64,000 bases of DNA from Parabacteroides merdae ATCC 43184 (GTDB lineage Bacteria > Bacteroidota > Bacteroidia > Bacteroidales > Tannerellaceae), in NCBI RefSeq assembly GCF_025151215.1, contig NZ_CP102286.1, positions 4,313,448-4,377,447 of the forward strand. The letters run 5' to 3'. Made by a program: the position numbers and the translations under genes. The notes under the pieces were generated by a model. The model worked only from the letters and a program-made list of their open reading frames with translations, did no database searches and was not told where the DNA came from. Positions 35,816 through 44,815 of this stretch are shown one piece after another; the stretch's first letter is position 1; every line of letters starts with the position of its first letter.

Positions 35816-36892
35816 CTATTTCTCTTCATCAATAATCATGCCACTGCCGAGGCAAAGACGATGGTCTTTGTCGTAGACTACTCCGTACTGTCCGGGGGCG
35901 ATTCCTTGGATTTTGTTGTCGGATTCGATGCGGTATAAGTCTCCGATGCGACGGATGCGGCCGTGTGTGAAGTCCGGTGTGTGACGGATCTTGAAAGTGA
36001 TCTCTTTCTCGTCCGCAAATTCTCCCCATGGGTCTTCGGTGATAAAGTCGAAGCCGTGCATGTTGATAATCTTGCCGTACTGTGTTTCCGGATCATAACC
36101 GTTGGAAACATAGATAATGTTCCGCTTGATGTCCTTTTTGATAACGAACCACGGTCCTCCGCTCAAGCCTAAACCCTTACGCTGTCCGATGGTGTGGAAC
36201 CAGTAGCCGTTGTGTTTGCCTAACACCTTGCCTGTTTCCAGTTCGACGATCTTTCCGGTTCGTTTGCCCAGGTAGCGTTCGATGAAATCATTATAGTTGA
36301 TCTTGCCTAAGAAGCAGATTCCCTGGCTGTCTTTCCGTTTGGCACTCGGCAGTTTTTGTTGTTCGGCTATAGCTCGGACTTCGCTTTTCATGAGATGTCC
36401 GATCGGGAACATTAATTTCTGTATTTGCAAACGAGTGATTTGGCCGAGGAAGTCGGTCTGATCTTTTACCGGATCCTTGGCGGTGGAAAGCCATACTTTA
36501 CCGTCTATCTCGGTTGTCGTGGCGTAATGACCGGTCGCTATTTTATCGAAATCCTTTCCCCATTTCTCTTCGAAGCAGCCGAATTTGATATATTTATTGC
36601 ACATCATATCCGGGTTGGGGGTGAGTCCGCGTTTTACGGAATCAATGGTGTAGCTCACGACACGATCCCAATATTCGTCGTGCAAGGAGACGATTTCAAA
36701 CCGGCAACCGTACTTCTTGGCGATATAAGAGGTGATTTCAATATCTTCTTCGGCAGGGCAGTCTATATATCCGTCTTTATCTTCCATGCCGATACGGATA
36801 TAGAAAATGGTAGGATCGTATCCTGCCTCTTTCAACTGGTGGACGACTACGGAGCTATCTACTCCTCCCGAAACTAATGCTGCGATTTCCAT
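35816..36892 (-). CDS. mnmA: tRNA 2-thiouridylase MnmA
   Basis: This 358-residue enzyme puts sulfur on U34 of tRNA-Lys, Glu and Gln. The PP-loop SGGVDSS is at residues 8-14, catalytic Cys98 lies in [13 protein letters not shown], and the second Cys193 lies in [16 protein letters not shown] 36892 is chosen because the minus-strand TACCTTTG box at 36919-36926 sits 27-34 nt upstream, which rules out the longer start at 36940. Bacteroidota often have two MnmA copies; this is a full-length one. Confidence 0.94.
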   Translation of the reverse strand: MEIAALVSGGVDSSVVVHQLKEAGYDPTIFYIRIGMEDKDGYIDCPAEEDIEITSYIAKKYGCRFEIVSLHDEYWDRVVSYTIDSVKRGLTPNPDMMCNKYIKFGCFEEKWGKDFDKIATGHYATTTEIDGKVWLSTAKDPVKDQTDFLGQITRLQIQKLMFPIGHLMKSEVRAIAEQQKLPSAKRKDSQGICFLGKINYNDFIERYLGKRTGKIVELETGKVLGKHNGYWFHTIGQRKGLGLSGGPWFVIKKDIKRNIIYVSNGYDPETQYGKIINMHGFDFITEDPWGEFADEKEITFKIRHTPDFTHGRIRRIGDLYRIESDNKIQGIAPGQYGVVYDKDHRLCLGSGMIIDEEK

Positions 36893-36918
36893 ATTTTTAC
36901 AGTGAATAAGAATTGTAC

Positions 36919-36926
36919 AAAGGTAC
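36919..36926 (-). promoter_or_regulatory. -7 box of mnmA
   Basis: TACCTTTG on the minus strand (36926 to 36919), 27 nt ahead of ATG 36892. Confidence 0.55.
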
Positions 36927-36959
36927 GGTAAATTTTTCAATTAAAACAGGAGAGATACT

Positions 36960-37115
36960 TTGGGTGCATCGATTACCGATAAGATACATGTCGGAACGAC
37001 GAAAAATTATTGGCAGTATCTTTCGGAAATGTTGGGTTTGGAACTGCTCGATTACGGTATTATATCTAGCCGGACGAATCTTATTCTAACTGAAGGGATA
37101 GTAGTGACGATTTGA
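36960..37115 (+). pseudogene. SGNH/GDSL hydrolase fragment
   Basis: The frame from 36960 reads LGASITDKIHVGTTKNYWQY, then LSEMLGLELLDYG, and stops at 37113-37115. It matches the block I GDSIT motif region of SGNH hydrolases, but with Ala in place of the catalytic-block Asp. The start codon and everything after block I are missing. The rest of the gap 36893-37216 contains only the mnmA promoter and the mtnA upstream region. Confidence 0.6.
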
Positions 37116-37216
37116 TAGAATTGAAAGAGCGATTCTTGTTGGGATACTTTTAACCTGCAAAACATTTTTCATCTCATCGGAATTGCTTATTTTCGCATCC
37201 ATAATAGTTCTCTTTT

Positions 37217-38266
37217 ATGAATGTAGACATAACAGATTTAAAGACGGTCCGTTTGAGTCAGGACGGGAGTGCTGTGATTATCTTGGACCAGACCTGCTTG
37301 CCGGGATCTGAAGTCTATGTTTCCCTTTCTTCTGCAGAAGAGATTTGGGAGGCTATATATAGATTAAAGGTGCGCGGGGCGCCGGCTATCGGGATAGCTG
37401 CTGCCTATGGCATTTATGTTTGTAGCCGACAGATTGCGGCAAACACTTATGGTGGTTTTTGCAGTGAGTTTCTCCGAATCAAGGATTATCTGGCATCTTC
37501 TCGCCCTACTGCGGTCAACTTGGTTGCGGCTTTGGACCGGATGGAAAAAGTTGTGGTCGCCCATTCTGTGAATCCTGTTCCGGAAATAGTGGAACTGTTG
37601 CGTGTCGAGGCGGAGGCGATCCGGGCGGAAGATGCGGCTGCTTGCCGTAAGATAGGAGAGAACTGCTTGTCCTTGTTGCGCCCGGGAATGGGAATCCTGA
37701 CACATTGCAATGCCGGTCATTTGGCGGTATCGGAATATGGAACGGCTCTCGCTCCGGTTTATTTAGGAGAAGAACGTGGATATGGCTTTAAGGTGTTTGC
37801 CGATGAAACGCGTCCGCTGTTGCAGGGTGCACGCCTGACGGCCTACGAATTGCAGAAGGTGGGTGTGGATGTTACCTTGATTTGTGATAATATGGCGTCG
37901 ACCGTCATGCGGAAAGGCTGGGTACAGGCTGTCGTGGTCGGTTGCGACCGGGTCGCGGCAAATGGCGATACGGCTAATAAGATCGGGACTTCGGGAGTGG
38001 CGATCCTGGCTCGTTATTACGGTATTCCTTTTTATGTGTTAGGTCCGACATCCACTATTGATTTGAATTGTCCGGATGGGGATTCGATCGTGATAGAAGA
38101 ACGGAATCCCAAGGAAATTACGGATATGTGGTATGCTTCGCGGATGGCTCCTGAAGGGGTGAAAGCTTATAATCCGGCTTTTGATGTAACTCCTCACGAC
38201 TTGATAACTGCGATTATAACCGAAAAAGGTATTGCTTATCCTCCTTTCCGTCTGGAGGATTTCTGA
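37217..38266 (+). CDS. mtnA: S-methyl-5-thioribose-1-phosphate isomerase
   Basis: This 349-residue enzyme isomerises methylthioribose-1-phosphate to methylthioribulose-1-phosphate in methionine salvage. The eIF2B-like fold shows [13 protein letters not shown] (53-65), catalytic Cys164 in THCNAG and Asp244 in [18 protein letters not shown]. No other salvage gene is adjacent. An MtnA-like ribose-1-phosphate isomerase is an alternative, but the length and motifs fit MtnA. Confidence 0.92.
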   Translation: MNVDITDLKTVRLSQDGSAVIILDQTCLPGSEVYVSLSSAEEIWEAIYRLKVRGAPAIGIAAAYGIYVCSRQIAANTYGGFCSEFLRIKDYLASSRPTAVNLVAALDRMEKVVVAHSVNPVPEIVELLRVEAEAIRAEDAAACRKIGENCLSLLRPGMGILTHCNAGHLAVSEYGTALAPVYLGEERGYGFKVFADETRPLLQGARLTAYELQKVGVDVTLICDNMASTVMRKGWVQAVVVGCDRVAANGDTANKIGTSGVAILARYYGIPFYVLGPTSTIDLNCPDGDSIVIEERNPKEITDMWYASRMAPEGVKAYNPAFDVTPHDLITAIITEKGIAYPPFRLEDF

Positions 38267-38284
38267 AAAATATTTACGGAAAGT

Positions 38285-38315
38285 TTTGCTAATCCCGAAA
38301 CAATCAGTAATTTTG
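38285..38315 (+). promoter_or_regulatory. Promoter of rpsU-xer-hpf
   Basis: TTTG (38285-38288), 19-nt spacer, then TAATTTTG (38308-38315), a good Bacteroidota promoter 49 nt ahead of rpsU. Confidence 0.75.
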
Positions 38316-38363
38316 CTGCCCAATTTGTGGATATAGTAATTAAACAATATAATAAATTAAATT

Positions 38364-38555
38364 ATGATCGTAGTTCCATTAAAAGAAGGCGAAAACATTG
38401 AAAAAGCGCTGAAGAAATTCAAAAGAAAGTTCGAAAAAACAGGTGTAGTAAAAGAATTGAGAAACCGTCAGGCTTTCGAAAAACCCTCTGTAGCAAAGAG
38501 AAAACAAACTATGCGTGCTGTTTACGTTCAGCAATTACAGCAGGTAGAAGAATAA
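38364..38555 (+). CDS. rpsU: 30S ribosomal protein S21
   Basis: This 63-residue basic protein starts MIVVPLKEGENIEKALKKFKRKFEK with KRKQTMRA near the end, typical of S21 in Bacteroidota. S21 helps start-site choice on the 30S subunit. It is the first gene of an apparent operon with a tyrosine recombinase and hibernation factor, a grouping common in this phylum. Confidence 0.95.
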   Translation: MIVVPLKEGENIEKALKKFKRKFEKTGVVKELRNRQAFEKPSVAKRKQTMRAVYVQQLQQVEE

Positions 38556-38631
38556 AAATACAAAATCTATCTGCCAGGCTTGTTTTATTGGATTCTTATT
38601 CTTATTTTCGTTGCATAAAAGTTGATGCAAC

Positions 38632-39540
38632 GTGAATGTGCTGATTGATTCATTTTTAGATTATCTTCGGTATGAGCGGAATTATTCCGAATATACGATT
38701 AATGCTTATTTCAAAGATTTACAGCAGTTTGAAGATTTTGTAAAAGAGAAGAAGGAAGGCATATTTGTGCCGGAGGAAGTTGATACGGATATTGTACGGA
38801 ATTGGATTATATCTTTGTTGGATAATAAGATTTCGCCCGTATCTGTCAACCGGAAGTTGAGTTCTTTGAAATCTTTTTTTAAATTCCTTATGAAGCAGGG
38901 ATTCGTTTCTGTAAACCCGTTACGGTTTGTGACCGGTCCGAAAACAAAGAAACCGTTACCTACTTTTGTAAAAGAAAAGGATATGGAAGAGTTGTTGGAT
39001 GGAGACGGGTTTGATGAGGATTTTGAAGGGGTGAGGGATCGTCTGGTACTTGAAATGCTGTATGATACCGGGGTGAGACGTTCGGAGTTGGTCGGTTTAC
39101 AAGATACCGATATAGACTACGATGCTATGCTGATCAGGGTGACAGGTAAGCGTAACAAGCAGCGGCTGATTCCTTTTGCAGAAAGATTAAAAAACTTGAT
39201 GCTTGCATACACTGAAGTCCGAAATCGTGAAGTTGACGCAGGATGCGGATGGTTCTTTGTCCGGAAGAATGGAGAACAATTGTCTACGGGTATTCTTTAT
39301 ACGATAGTAAAAAAGAGGCTTTCGGACATTCCGACATTGGCAAAATGCAGTCCCCACGTATTAAGACATTCGTTTGCAACAAGTATGTTGAATAATGGAG
39401 CGGAGTTGAACGCCGTGAAAGAGTTACTCGGTCATAGCAGTCTGGCTTCTACCAGTATTTACACACATACAACCTTTGAGGAATTAAAAAAAGTGTATCA
39501 TGCTCATCCAAGAGCACAAAAAGAAGGAGGTTTATTATGA
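38632..39540 (+). CDS. Tyrosine recombinase, XerC/XerD-like
   Basis: This 302-residue recombinase has an N-terminal SAM-like core-binding domain (1-95) and a catalytic domain with Arg149 (TGVRRSE), Lys173, His242 and Arg245 (HVLRHSFAT), His268 (LGHSS) and Tyr277 (STSIYTH). It should resolve chromosome dimers at dif. The start is GTG 38632, as no ATG lies in frame nearby. The last bases overlap the hpf ATG (ATGA, 39537-39540). XerC and XerD cannot be told apart here. Confidence 0.92.
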   Translation: MNVLIDSFLDYLRYERNYSEYTINAYFKDLQQFEDFVKEKKEGIFVPEEVDTDIVRNWIISLLDNKISPVSVNRKLSSLKSFFKFLMKQGFVSVNPLRFVTGPKTKKPLPTFVKEKDMEELLDGDGFDEDFEGVRDRLVLEMLYDTGVRRSELVGLQDTDIDYDAMLIRVTGKRNKQRLIPFAERLKNLMLAYTEVRNREVDAGCGWFFVRKNGEQLSTGILYTIVKKRLSDIPTLAKCSPHVLRHSFATSMLNNGAELNAVKELLGHSSLASTSIYTHTTFEELKKVYHAHPRAQKEGGLL

Positions 39541-39836
39541 ACATTAGAATTCAAGCAATCCATTTTGATGCAACTGATCAATTAGAAGCGTTTATTCAGA
39601 AGAAAGTGGCTAAGTTGGAACAGTATTTCGACGGCATTATATCGGCAGAAGTTAGTTTGAAGGTTGTAAAACCAGAATCTGCAAAGAATAAAGAAGCTGC
39701 TATTCGGTTGATTATTAAAAACGGAGATTGTTTTGCCGAAAAGGTAAATGATACCTTTGAAGAATCAATTGACGAATGCGTAGAAGCATTGGAGAAACAG
39801 TTAGTTAAATTCAAAGAAAAAATCAGAGCCAAATAA
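39537..39836 (+). CDS. hpf: Ribosome hibernation promoting factor, short form
   Basis: This 99-residue HPF/RaiA (YfiA) protein starts MNIRIQAIHFDATDQLEAFIQKKVAKLEQYF, the family start; VSLKVVKPE and the acidic-basic helix ECVEALEKQLVKFKEKIRAK follow. It binds the 30S decoding site in starved cells. It lacks the C-terminal dimerisation domain of long HPF. Its ATG overlaps the recombinase stop, so translation is coupled. A terminator hairpin follows at 39883. Confidence 0.93.
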   Translation: MNIRIQAIHFDATDQLEAFIQKKVAKLEQYFDGIISAEVSLKVVKPESAKNKEAAIRLIIKNGDCFAEKVNDTFEESIDECVEALEKQLVKFKEKIRAK

Positions 39837-39852
39837 AAAAACGGTAGATAAA

Positions 39853-39883
39853 TTTGGTATATAAGAAATAATGCCTAAATTTG
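39853..39883 (+). promoter_or_regulatory. Promoter of the tRNA-tuf operon
   Basis: TTTG (39853-39856), 19-nt spacer, TAAATTTG (39876-39883). The expected RNA start, at about 39889-39891, falls inside the left arm of the hairpin listed next. Confidence 0.8.
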
Positions 39884-39920
39884 CAGCCGTTTCGCCTTGG
39901 TGACGAAATGGCTGCTTTTT
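39883..39920 (+). terminator. Terminator of rpsU-xer-hpf, overlapping the tRNA promoter
   Basis: GCAGCCGTTTCG (39883-39894) pairs with CGAAATGGCTGC (39904-39915) with one mismatch, followed by TTTTT. It ends 11 nt before the first tRNA. Confidence 0.8.
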
Positions 39921-39930
39921 GAAGCAGATT

Positions 39931-40004
39931 GCCTCTTTAGCTCAGTTGGCCAGAGCACGTGATTTGTAATCTCGGGGTCGTTGGTTCGAATCCGACAAGA
40001 GGCT
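39931..40004 (+). tRNA. tRNA-Thr (UGU)
   Basis: This 74-nt cloverleaf has acceptor GCCTCTT/AAGAGGC, anticodon loop TTTGTAA with TGT, and T-loop GGTTCGAATCC. It is the first of four tRNAs ahead of tuf. CCA is not encoded. Confidence 0.96.
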
Positions 40005-40010
40005 CAAAAT

Positions 40011-40093
40011 AGTTGATAGTGGAAAGTTGACAGTTGACAGTTTATGTCACTTTCCAGTTTTATCTGTCAACTATCAATTTTCAACTGTCAACT
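40011..40093. repeat. Imperfect 30-bp inverted repeat of AGTTGAC units between tRNAs
   Basis: Arms 40011-40040 and 40064-40093 match as inverted repeats at about 26 of 30 positions. The 7-bp unit AGTTGAC is tandem in the left arm. In the tRNA precursor this would fold as a long hairpin between tRNA-Thr and tRNA-Tyr, possibly a processing site. Confidence 0.75.
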
Positions 40094-40097
40094 TATT

Positions 40098-40180
40098 GGG
40101 CAGTTACCAGAGTGGCCAAATGGGGCTGACTGTAACTCAGCTGTCTTTCGACTTCGGTGGTTCGAATCCATCACTGCCCA
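40098..40180 (+). tRNA. tRNA-Tyr (GUA)
   Basis: This 83-nt class II tRNA has acceptor GGGCAGT/ACTGCCC, anticodon arm CTGACTGTAACTCAG and a long variable arm. Confidence 0.96.
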
Positions 40181-40222
40181 CAAAATAAAACAATTTATAA
40201 AAGAATTGGTTTGTTTGAAATT

Positions 40223-40295
40223 GCGGAAGTAGCTCAGTTGATAGAGCATTAGCCTTCCAAGCTGAGGGTCGCGGGTTTGAGTCCCGTCTTCCGCT
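40223..40295 (+). tRNA. tRNA-Gly (UCC)
   Basis: This 73-nt tRNA has acceptor GCGGAAG/CTTCCGC, anticodon TCC in the loop CTTCCAA, and T-arm GCGGGTTTGAGTCCCGT. Confidence 0.96.
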
Positions 40296-40305
40296 CTTAT
40301 TTATT

Positions 40306-40377
<72 letters not shown>

Positions 40378-40429
40378 CAAAATGGTATTTTAGAACATGA
40401 TCATTAATCAAATAAAGAACAATTAAGTT

Positions 40430-41617
40430 ATGGCAAAAGAGAAATTTGACAGATCGAAACCACATGTGAACATTGGTACGATTGGTCACGTTGACCACGG
40501 TAAAACAACTTTGACAGCTGCTATCACAACAGTATTGGCAAAGAAAGGTCTTTCAGAATTGCGTTCATTCGACTCAATCGACAACGCTCCTGAAGAAAAA
40601 GAAAGAGGTATCACTATCAACACTTCTCACGTAGAGTATTCGACTGCAAACCGTCACTATGCTCACGTAGACTGTCCGGGTCACGCCGACTACGTAAAGA
40701 ACATGGTAACTGGTGCTGCTCAGATGGACGGTGCTATCATCGTAGTTGCTGCTACTGATGGTCCTATGCCTCAGACTCGCGAGCACATCTTGTTGGCTCG
40801 TCAGGTAAACGTTCCGAGATTGGTTGTTTTCATGAACAAATGTGACATGGTGGACGACGAAGAAATGTTGGAACTGGTTGAAATGGAAATGAGAGAACTT
40901 CTTTCATTCTATGATTTCGATGGTGATAACACTCCGATCATTCGTGGTTCTGCTTTGGGTGCTTTGAATGGCGATCCGAAATGGGAAGAAAAAGTAATGG
41001 AACTGATGGAAGCTTGCGATACTTGGATTCCGCTGCCTCCGCGTGAAGTTGACAAGCCTTTCTTGATGCCTATCGAAGACGTATTCTCTATTACTGGTCG
41101 TGGTACAGTTGCTACTGGTCGTATCGAAACTGGTATTGTAAAAGTTGGTGATGAAGTTCAGATCATCGGTTTGGGTGCTGACGGAAAGAAATCTGTTGTT
41201 ACAGGTGTTGAAATGTTCCGTAAGTTACTGGATCAGGGTGAAGCTGGTGACAACGTTGGTTTGTTGCTTCGCGGTATCGACAAGAACGAAATCAAACGTG
41301 GTATGGTAATCTGCCACCCGGGTCAGGTAAAAGAACATTCTCGTTTCAAAGCTGAGGTTTATATCTTGAAGAAAGAAGAAGGTGGTCGTCACACTCCGTT
41401 CCACAACAAATATCGTCCTCAGTTCTATATCCGTACATTGGACGTAACTGGTGAAATCACTCTTCCGGAAGGAACTGAAATGGTAATGCCTGGTGATAAC
41501 GTTACAATTGACGTTGAACTGATCTATCCGGTAGCTTGTAATGTAGGTCTTCGTTTCGCTATCCGCGAAGGTGGTCGTACAGTAGGTGCTGGTCAGATCA
41601 CAGAATTAGAAAACTAA
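40430..41617 (+). CDS. tuf: Elongation factor Tu
   Basis: This 395-residue GTPase brings aminoacyl-tRNA to the ribosome. G1 GHVDHGKTT (19-27), switch [14 protein letters not shown]3 DCPGHADYV (about 81-89) and G4 NKCD (about 136-139) are all present. Domains II and III follow to [12 protein letters not shown]. The gene is in the classic tRNA-tuf-tRNA-secE order and is probably read from the promoter at 39853. Confidence 0.98.
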   Translation: MAKEKFDRSKPHVNIGTIGHVDHGKTTLTAAITTVLAKKGLSELRSFDSIDNAPEEKERGITINTSHVEYSTANRHYAHVDCPGHADYVKNMVTGAAQMDGAIIVVAATDGPMPQTREHILLARQVNVPRLVVFMNKCDMVDDEEMLELVEMEMRELLSFYDFDGDNTPIIRGSALGALNGDPKWEEKVMELMEACDTWIPLPPREVDKPFLMPIEDVFSITGRGTVATGRIETGIVKVGDEVQIIGLGADGKKSVVTGVEMFRKLLDQGEAGDNVGLLLRGIDKNEIKRGMVICHPGQVKEHSRFKAEVYILKKEEGGRHTPFHNKYRPQFYIRTLDVTGEITLPEGTEMVMPGDNVTIDVELIYPVACNVGLRFAIREGGRTVGAGQITELEN

Positions 41618-41634
41618 TTCAAACATATAAAATG

Positions 41635-41664
41635 TAGCCAGTCTTTTTTAGGGCTGGCTATTTT
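41635..41664 (+). terminator. Weak hairpin after tuf
   Basis: TAGCCAG (41635-41641) pairs with CTGGCTA (41654-41660), followed by TTTT and directly by tRNA-Trp. It may be a partial terminator or a processing signal. Confidence 0.5.
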
Positions 41665-41737
41665 ACGGAACTAGCTCAGTTGGTAGAGCACTGGTCTCCA
41701 AAACCAGGTGTCGGGAGTTCGAGCCTCTCGTTCCGTG
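41665..41737 (+). tRNA. tRNA-Trp (CCA)
   Basis: This 73-nt tRNA has acceptor ACGGAAC/GTTCCGT and anticodon CCA in the loop CTCCAAA. It lies 19 nt ahead of secE. Confidence 0.96.
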
Positions 41738-41756
41738 CTAAAAATCTATAGATTCG

Positions 41757-41951
41757 ATGAAAAAGATAATTAATTATATTAAGGAATCTTATAACGAACT
41801 TGTTTATAAAGTTTCTTGGCCTACGAGAACAGAGCTTTCCAATAGTGCTGTGGTTGTTATGTTTGCTTCCCTTATAATTGCGGCATTAATCTTTGTTATT
41901 GATTTAGGCTTTGAGGGCGTGATGCGTTTCTTCTACGAGAAAATCTTTTAA
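41757..41951 (+). CDS. secE: Protein translocase subunit SecE
   Basis: This 64-residue protein has the short bacterial SecE form: an amphipathic helix (INYIKESYNELVYKVSWPTRTEL, with the conserved VSWP) and one membrane helix (VVMFASLIIAALIFVIDLGF). It clamps SecY in the translocon. The gene sits in the conserved slot 12 nt ahead of nusG. Confidence 0.95.
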   Translation: MKKIINYIKESYNELVYKVSWPTRTELSNSAVVVMFASLIIAALIFVIDLGFEGVMRFFYEKIF

Positions 41952-41963
41952 TCAGTTTAAAGT

Positions 41964-42506
41964 ATGTCTGATATTCAAAAGAAATTTTATGTTCTGCGTG
42001 CTATTAGTGGCAAGGAGAATAAAGTCAGAGAGTATCTTGAGGCTGAGTTGAAGAATACTGACTTAGGTGAGTATGTGTCACAGGTCTTGATTCCTACTGA
42101 AAAGACTTTTACGGTACGTAATGGTAAGAAGGTGATGAAAGAACGCGCTTACTTGCCTGGATACGTTTTGGTAGAAGCCGCTTTGGTTGGAGAAGTCGCT
42201 CATCGATTGAGAAACATTCCTAACGTAATCGGTTTTTTGGGTGGATCGGATAATCCCGTTCCCTTGCGCCCGGCAGAAGTTAGTCGTATTTTAGGTACGG
42301 TTGATGAATTGCAGGAACAGCAGGATGACCTAGATATTCAGTTTTATGTTGGTGAGAATGTGAAAATCACTTTTGGACCCTTTAATGGCTTCACTGGTGT
42401 GATTGAGGAGGTCAATGCCGAGAAAAAGAAACTTAAAGTGATGGTAAAAGTTTTCGGACGTAAAACACCGCTTGAGTTGGGTTATATGCAAGTGGAGAAG
42501 GAATAA
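41964..42506 (+). CDS. nusG: Transcription termination/antitermination factor NusG
   Basis: The protein has 180 residues. The NGN domain (about 5-115) includes [20 protein letters not shown] and LPGYVLVEA. The C-terminal KOW domain (about 125-178) includes [23 protein letters not shown]. It binds RNA polymerase and links it to Rho or the ribosome. It precedes the ribosomal stalk genes as usual. Confidence 0.97.
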   Translation: MSDIQKKFYVLRAISGKENKVREYLEAELKNTDLGEYVSQVLIPTEKTFTVRNGKKVMKERAYLPGYVLVEAALVGEVAHRLRNIPNVIGFLGGSDNPVPLRPAEVSRILGTVDELQEQQDDLDIQFYVGENVKITFGPFNGFTGVIEEVNAEKKKLKVMVKVFGRKTPLELGYMQVEKE

Positions 42507-42580
42507 GTGCTTTTGTTACGAAAAGTATTGTCTTTCTTTAAAAGTTATCGATGTTATATATCTAAAAAATTTTAGAAACA

Positions 42581-43024
42581 ATGGCTAAAGAAGTTGCTGG
42601 ACAAATCAAATTGCAGATTAAAGGAGGAGCAGCAAACCCTTCTCCCCCTGTAGGACCTGCTCTGGGTTCTAAGGGTATTAATATTATGGAGTTTTGCAAG
42701 CAATTTAATGCCAGAACCCAAGACAAGGCCGGTAAGATATTACCTGTTGTAATCACTTACTATGCCGATAAGTCTTTCGACTTTGTTGTAAAAACTCCTC
42801 CTGTTGCTATCCAGTTGTTGGAAGCTTCCAAACAGAAGAGTGGTTCTGCTGAGCCGAATCGTAAGAAGATTGCAGAAATCTCTTGGGATCAGGTAAAAAC
42901 TATTGCAGAGGACAAGTTGGTCGATCTGAACTGCTTCACTGTCGAGTCAGCTATGAGAATGGTTGCCGGAACAGCAAGAAGTATGGGTATCACTGTTAAA
43001 GGGACATTCCCGGGTAATAATTAA
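42581..43024 (+). CDS. rplK: 50S ribosomal protein L11
   Basis: The protein has 147 residues and the N-terminal motif [34 protein letters not shown]. The C-terminal rRNA-binding domain starts near residue 75 and ends [17 protein letters not shown]. It forms the GTPase-associated centre base with L10 and L7/L12. It is 15 nt from rplA. Confidence 0.98.
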   Translation: MAKEVAGQIKLQIKGGAANPSPPVGPALGSKGINIMEFCKQFNARTQDKAGKILPVVITYYADKSFDFVVKTPPVAIQLLEASKQKSGSAEPNRKKIAEISWDQVKTIAEDKLVDLNCFTVESAMRMVAGTARSMGITVKGTFPGNN

Positions 43025-43039
43025 TAAACTTCAATTGAG

Positions 43040-43738
43040 ATGAGTAAACTTACAAAAAATCAAAAGTTGGCTTTGGGCAAGATTGAAGCTGGGAAAGCGT
43101 ACACATTGAAAGAAGCTTCAGCTTTGGTAAAAGAAATTACTACTACTAAGTTTGATGCCTCTGTAGATGTTGATGTTCGTTTAGGTGTTGACCCTCGTAA
43201 AGCTAACCAAATGGTGAGAGGTGTGGTTTCACTGCCTCACGGAACGGGTAAGCAGGTTCGGGTTCTCGCATTATGTACACCAGACAAGGAAGCTGAAGCT
43301 ACTGCTGCAGGTGCTGACTATGTTGGATTGGACGAGTATATTGAAAAGATTAAAGGCGGTTGGACTGATATTGACGTAATTATCACTATGCCTTCTATCA
43401 TGGGTAAGATTGGTGCTTTGGGTAGAGTATTAGGTCCGCGTGGTTTGATGCCTAACCCGAAGAGTGGTACGGTTACCAATGAAATTGGAAACGCAGTGAA
43501 AGAAGTTAAGCAAGGTAAGATCGACTTTAAGGTAGACAAATCCGGTATCGTTCACACTTCAATCGGTAAGATTTCTTTCAATTCCGATCAGATTCGTGAC
43601 AATGCTAAGGAATTTATTTCAACTCTTTTGAAGTTGAAACCGTCTGCAGCTAAAGGTACATATATAAAGAGCATTTATCTTTCAAGTACAATGAGTGCGG
43701 GTATTAAAATTGACCCCAAATCAGTTGAAGAAAACTAA
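43040..43738 (+). CDS. rplA: 50S ribosomal protein L1
   Basis: This 232-residue two-domain L1 has [24 protein letters not shown] near residue 38 and the signature [26 protein letters not shown] near 130. It forms the mobile L1 stalk that handles exit-site tRNA, and in many bacteria it represses its own mRNA. It is followed after 16 nt by rplJ. Confidence 0.98.
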   Translation: MSKLTKNQKLALGKIEAGKAYTLKEASALVKEITTTKFDASVDVDVRLGVDPRKANQMVRGVVSLPHGTGKQVRVLALCTPDKEAEATAAGADYVGLDEYIEKIKGGWTDIDVIITMPSIMGKIGALGRVLGPRGLMPNPKSGTVTNEIGNAVKEVKQGKIDFKVDKSGIVHTSIGKISFNSDQIRDNAKEFISTLLKLKPSAAKGTYIKSIYLSSTMSAGIKIDPKSVEEN

Positions 43739-43754
43739 TTAAATTTATTGGACA

Positions 43755-44285
43755 ATGAAAAAGGAAGATAAAGGCTTAATTATAGGTCAACTGACTGAGA
43801 TCGTAAAGGAATATCCTAACTTTTATTTGACTGACATCGAAGCATTGGATGCTGAGAAAACCAGCAAATTGAGACGGGAATGTTTCAAGAAAGAGATCAA
43901 GTTGGTTGTTGTAAAGAATAACTTGCTTAAAAAGGCATTGGAAAATGTAGAAGGTGATTTCTCACCTCTGCAGGTTGCAATGAAAGGCAATACAGCTGTG
44001 ATGTTCTCACAGACTGCTAATGCTCCCGCTCGTCTGATTAAGGAATTTACTAAAGATGCTAAAAAGGATGCTCCTGTTAAGCCGGAATTGAAAGCTGCCT
44101 ATGTACAGGAAAGTTTCTATATCGGTGCAGAAAATCTCGAAGCCTTGGTAAATATCAAGAGCAAAAACGAACTTATCGGAGATGTTATTATGTTGTTGCA
44201 ATCTCCGGCGAAGAACGTTATCTCTGCTCTTCAGTCATCAGGACAAACTATCCATGGTCTGTTGAAGACTCTGGAAGAAAGATAA
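43755..44285 (+). CDS. rplJ: 50S ribosomal protein L10
   Basis: This 176-residue protein has the L10 N-terminal domain (YPNFYLTDIEALDAEKTSKLRRECFKKEIKLVVVKNNLLKKAL) and a C-terminal helix that carries L7/L12 dimers (LLQSPAKNVISALQSSGQTIHGLLKTL). It anchors the stalk. It lies in order between rplA and rplL. Confidence 0.97.
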   Translation: MKKEDKGLIIGQLTEIVKEYPNFYLTDIEALDAEKTSKLRRECFKKEIKLVVVKNNLLKKALENVEGDFSPLQVAMKGNTAVMFSQTANAPARLIKEFTKDAKKDAPVKPELKAAYVQESFYIGAENLEALVNIKSKNELIGDVIMLLQSPAKNVISALQSSGQTIHGLLKTLEER

Positions 44286-44330
44286 TTTTTTTAATTTACA
44301 CAGATAAACAAACATTTAAATCATACAAAA

Positions 44331-44708
44331 ATGGCAGATTTGAAAGCTTTTGCAGAACAATTAGTAAACCTGACCGTAAAAGAAGTTAGCGAACTGGCTA
44401 CAATCCTGAAAGAAGAATATGGTATCGAACCTGCAGCTGCAGCTGTTGCTGTTGCTGGTCCTGCTGCTGGTGGCGCTGCTGCCGCTGCAGAAGAAAAAAC
44501 TTCTTTTGACGTAGTATTGAAAGCAGCTGGTGCAAACAAGCTGGCTATCGTTAAGTTAGTAAAAGAATTAACTGGTCTTGGTTTGAAAGAAGCTAAAGAT
44601 ATGGTTGACGGTGCTCCTAGCGCTATCAAAGAAGGAATCGCTAAAGCTGATGCTGAAGCATTGAAGAAACAGTTGGAAGAAGCTGGAGCTGAAGTTGAGC
44701 TTAAATAG
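44331..44708 (+). CDS. rplL: 50S ribosomal protein L7/L12
   Basis: The protein has 125 residues. The N-terminal dimerisation domain (1-30) is followed by an Ala/Gly-rich hinge (about 36-52, [20 protein letters not shown]) and a C-terminal factor-binding domain ([20 protein letters not shown] to the end). It recruits translational GTPases. A hairpin downstream probably lowers read-through into rpoB. Confidence 0.98.
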   Translation: MADLKAFAEQLVNLTVKEVSELATILKEEYGIEPAAAAVAVAGPAAGGAAAAAEEKTSFDVVLKAAGANKLAIVKLVKELTGLGLKEAKDMVDGAPSAIKEGIAKADAEALKKQLEEAGAEVELK

Positions 44709-44736
44709 TATTTATAACCTGGTAATCAGGTGATTT

Positions 44737-44775
44737 GGTTAAGAGTCTCCCTTAAAGGAGATTCTTAACCTTTTT
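44737..44775 (+). terminator. Attenuator between rplL and rpoB
   Basis: GGTTAAGAGTCTCC (44737-44750) pairs with GGAGATTCTTAACC (44757-44770), one mismatch, followed by TTTTT. As rpoB has no clear promoter in this gap, partial termination is the likely role. Confidence 0.8.
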
Positions 44776-44815
44776 GTGTCTATAATTTCAATAAGTTCAA
44801 TAAATTCCTTACTAG

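Noticed and set aside
38632..39540. Integrase of a mobile element
   Set aside because: Its place in the rpsU-hpf operon and Xer-like length and motifs fit a housekeeping recombinase; no attachment site or cargo genes are next to it.
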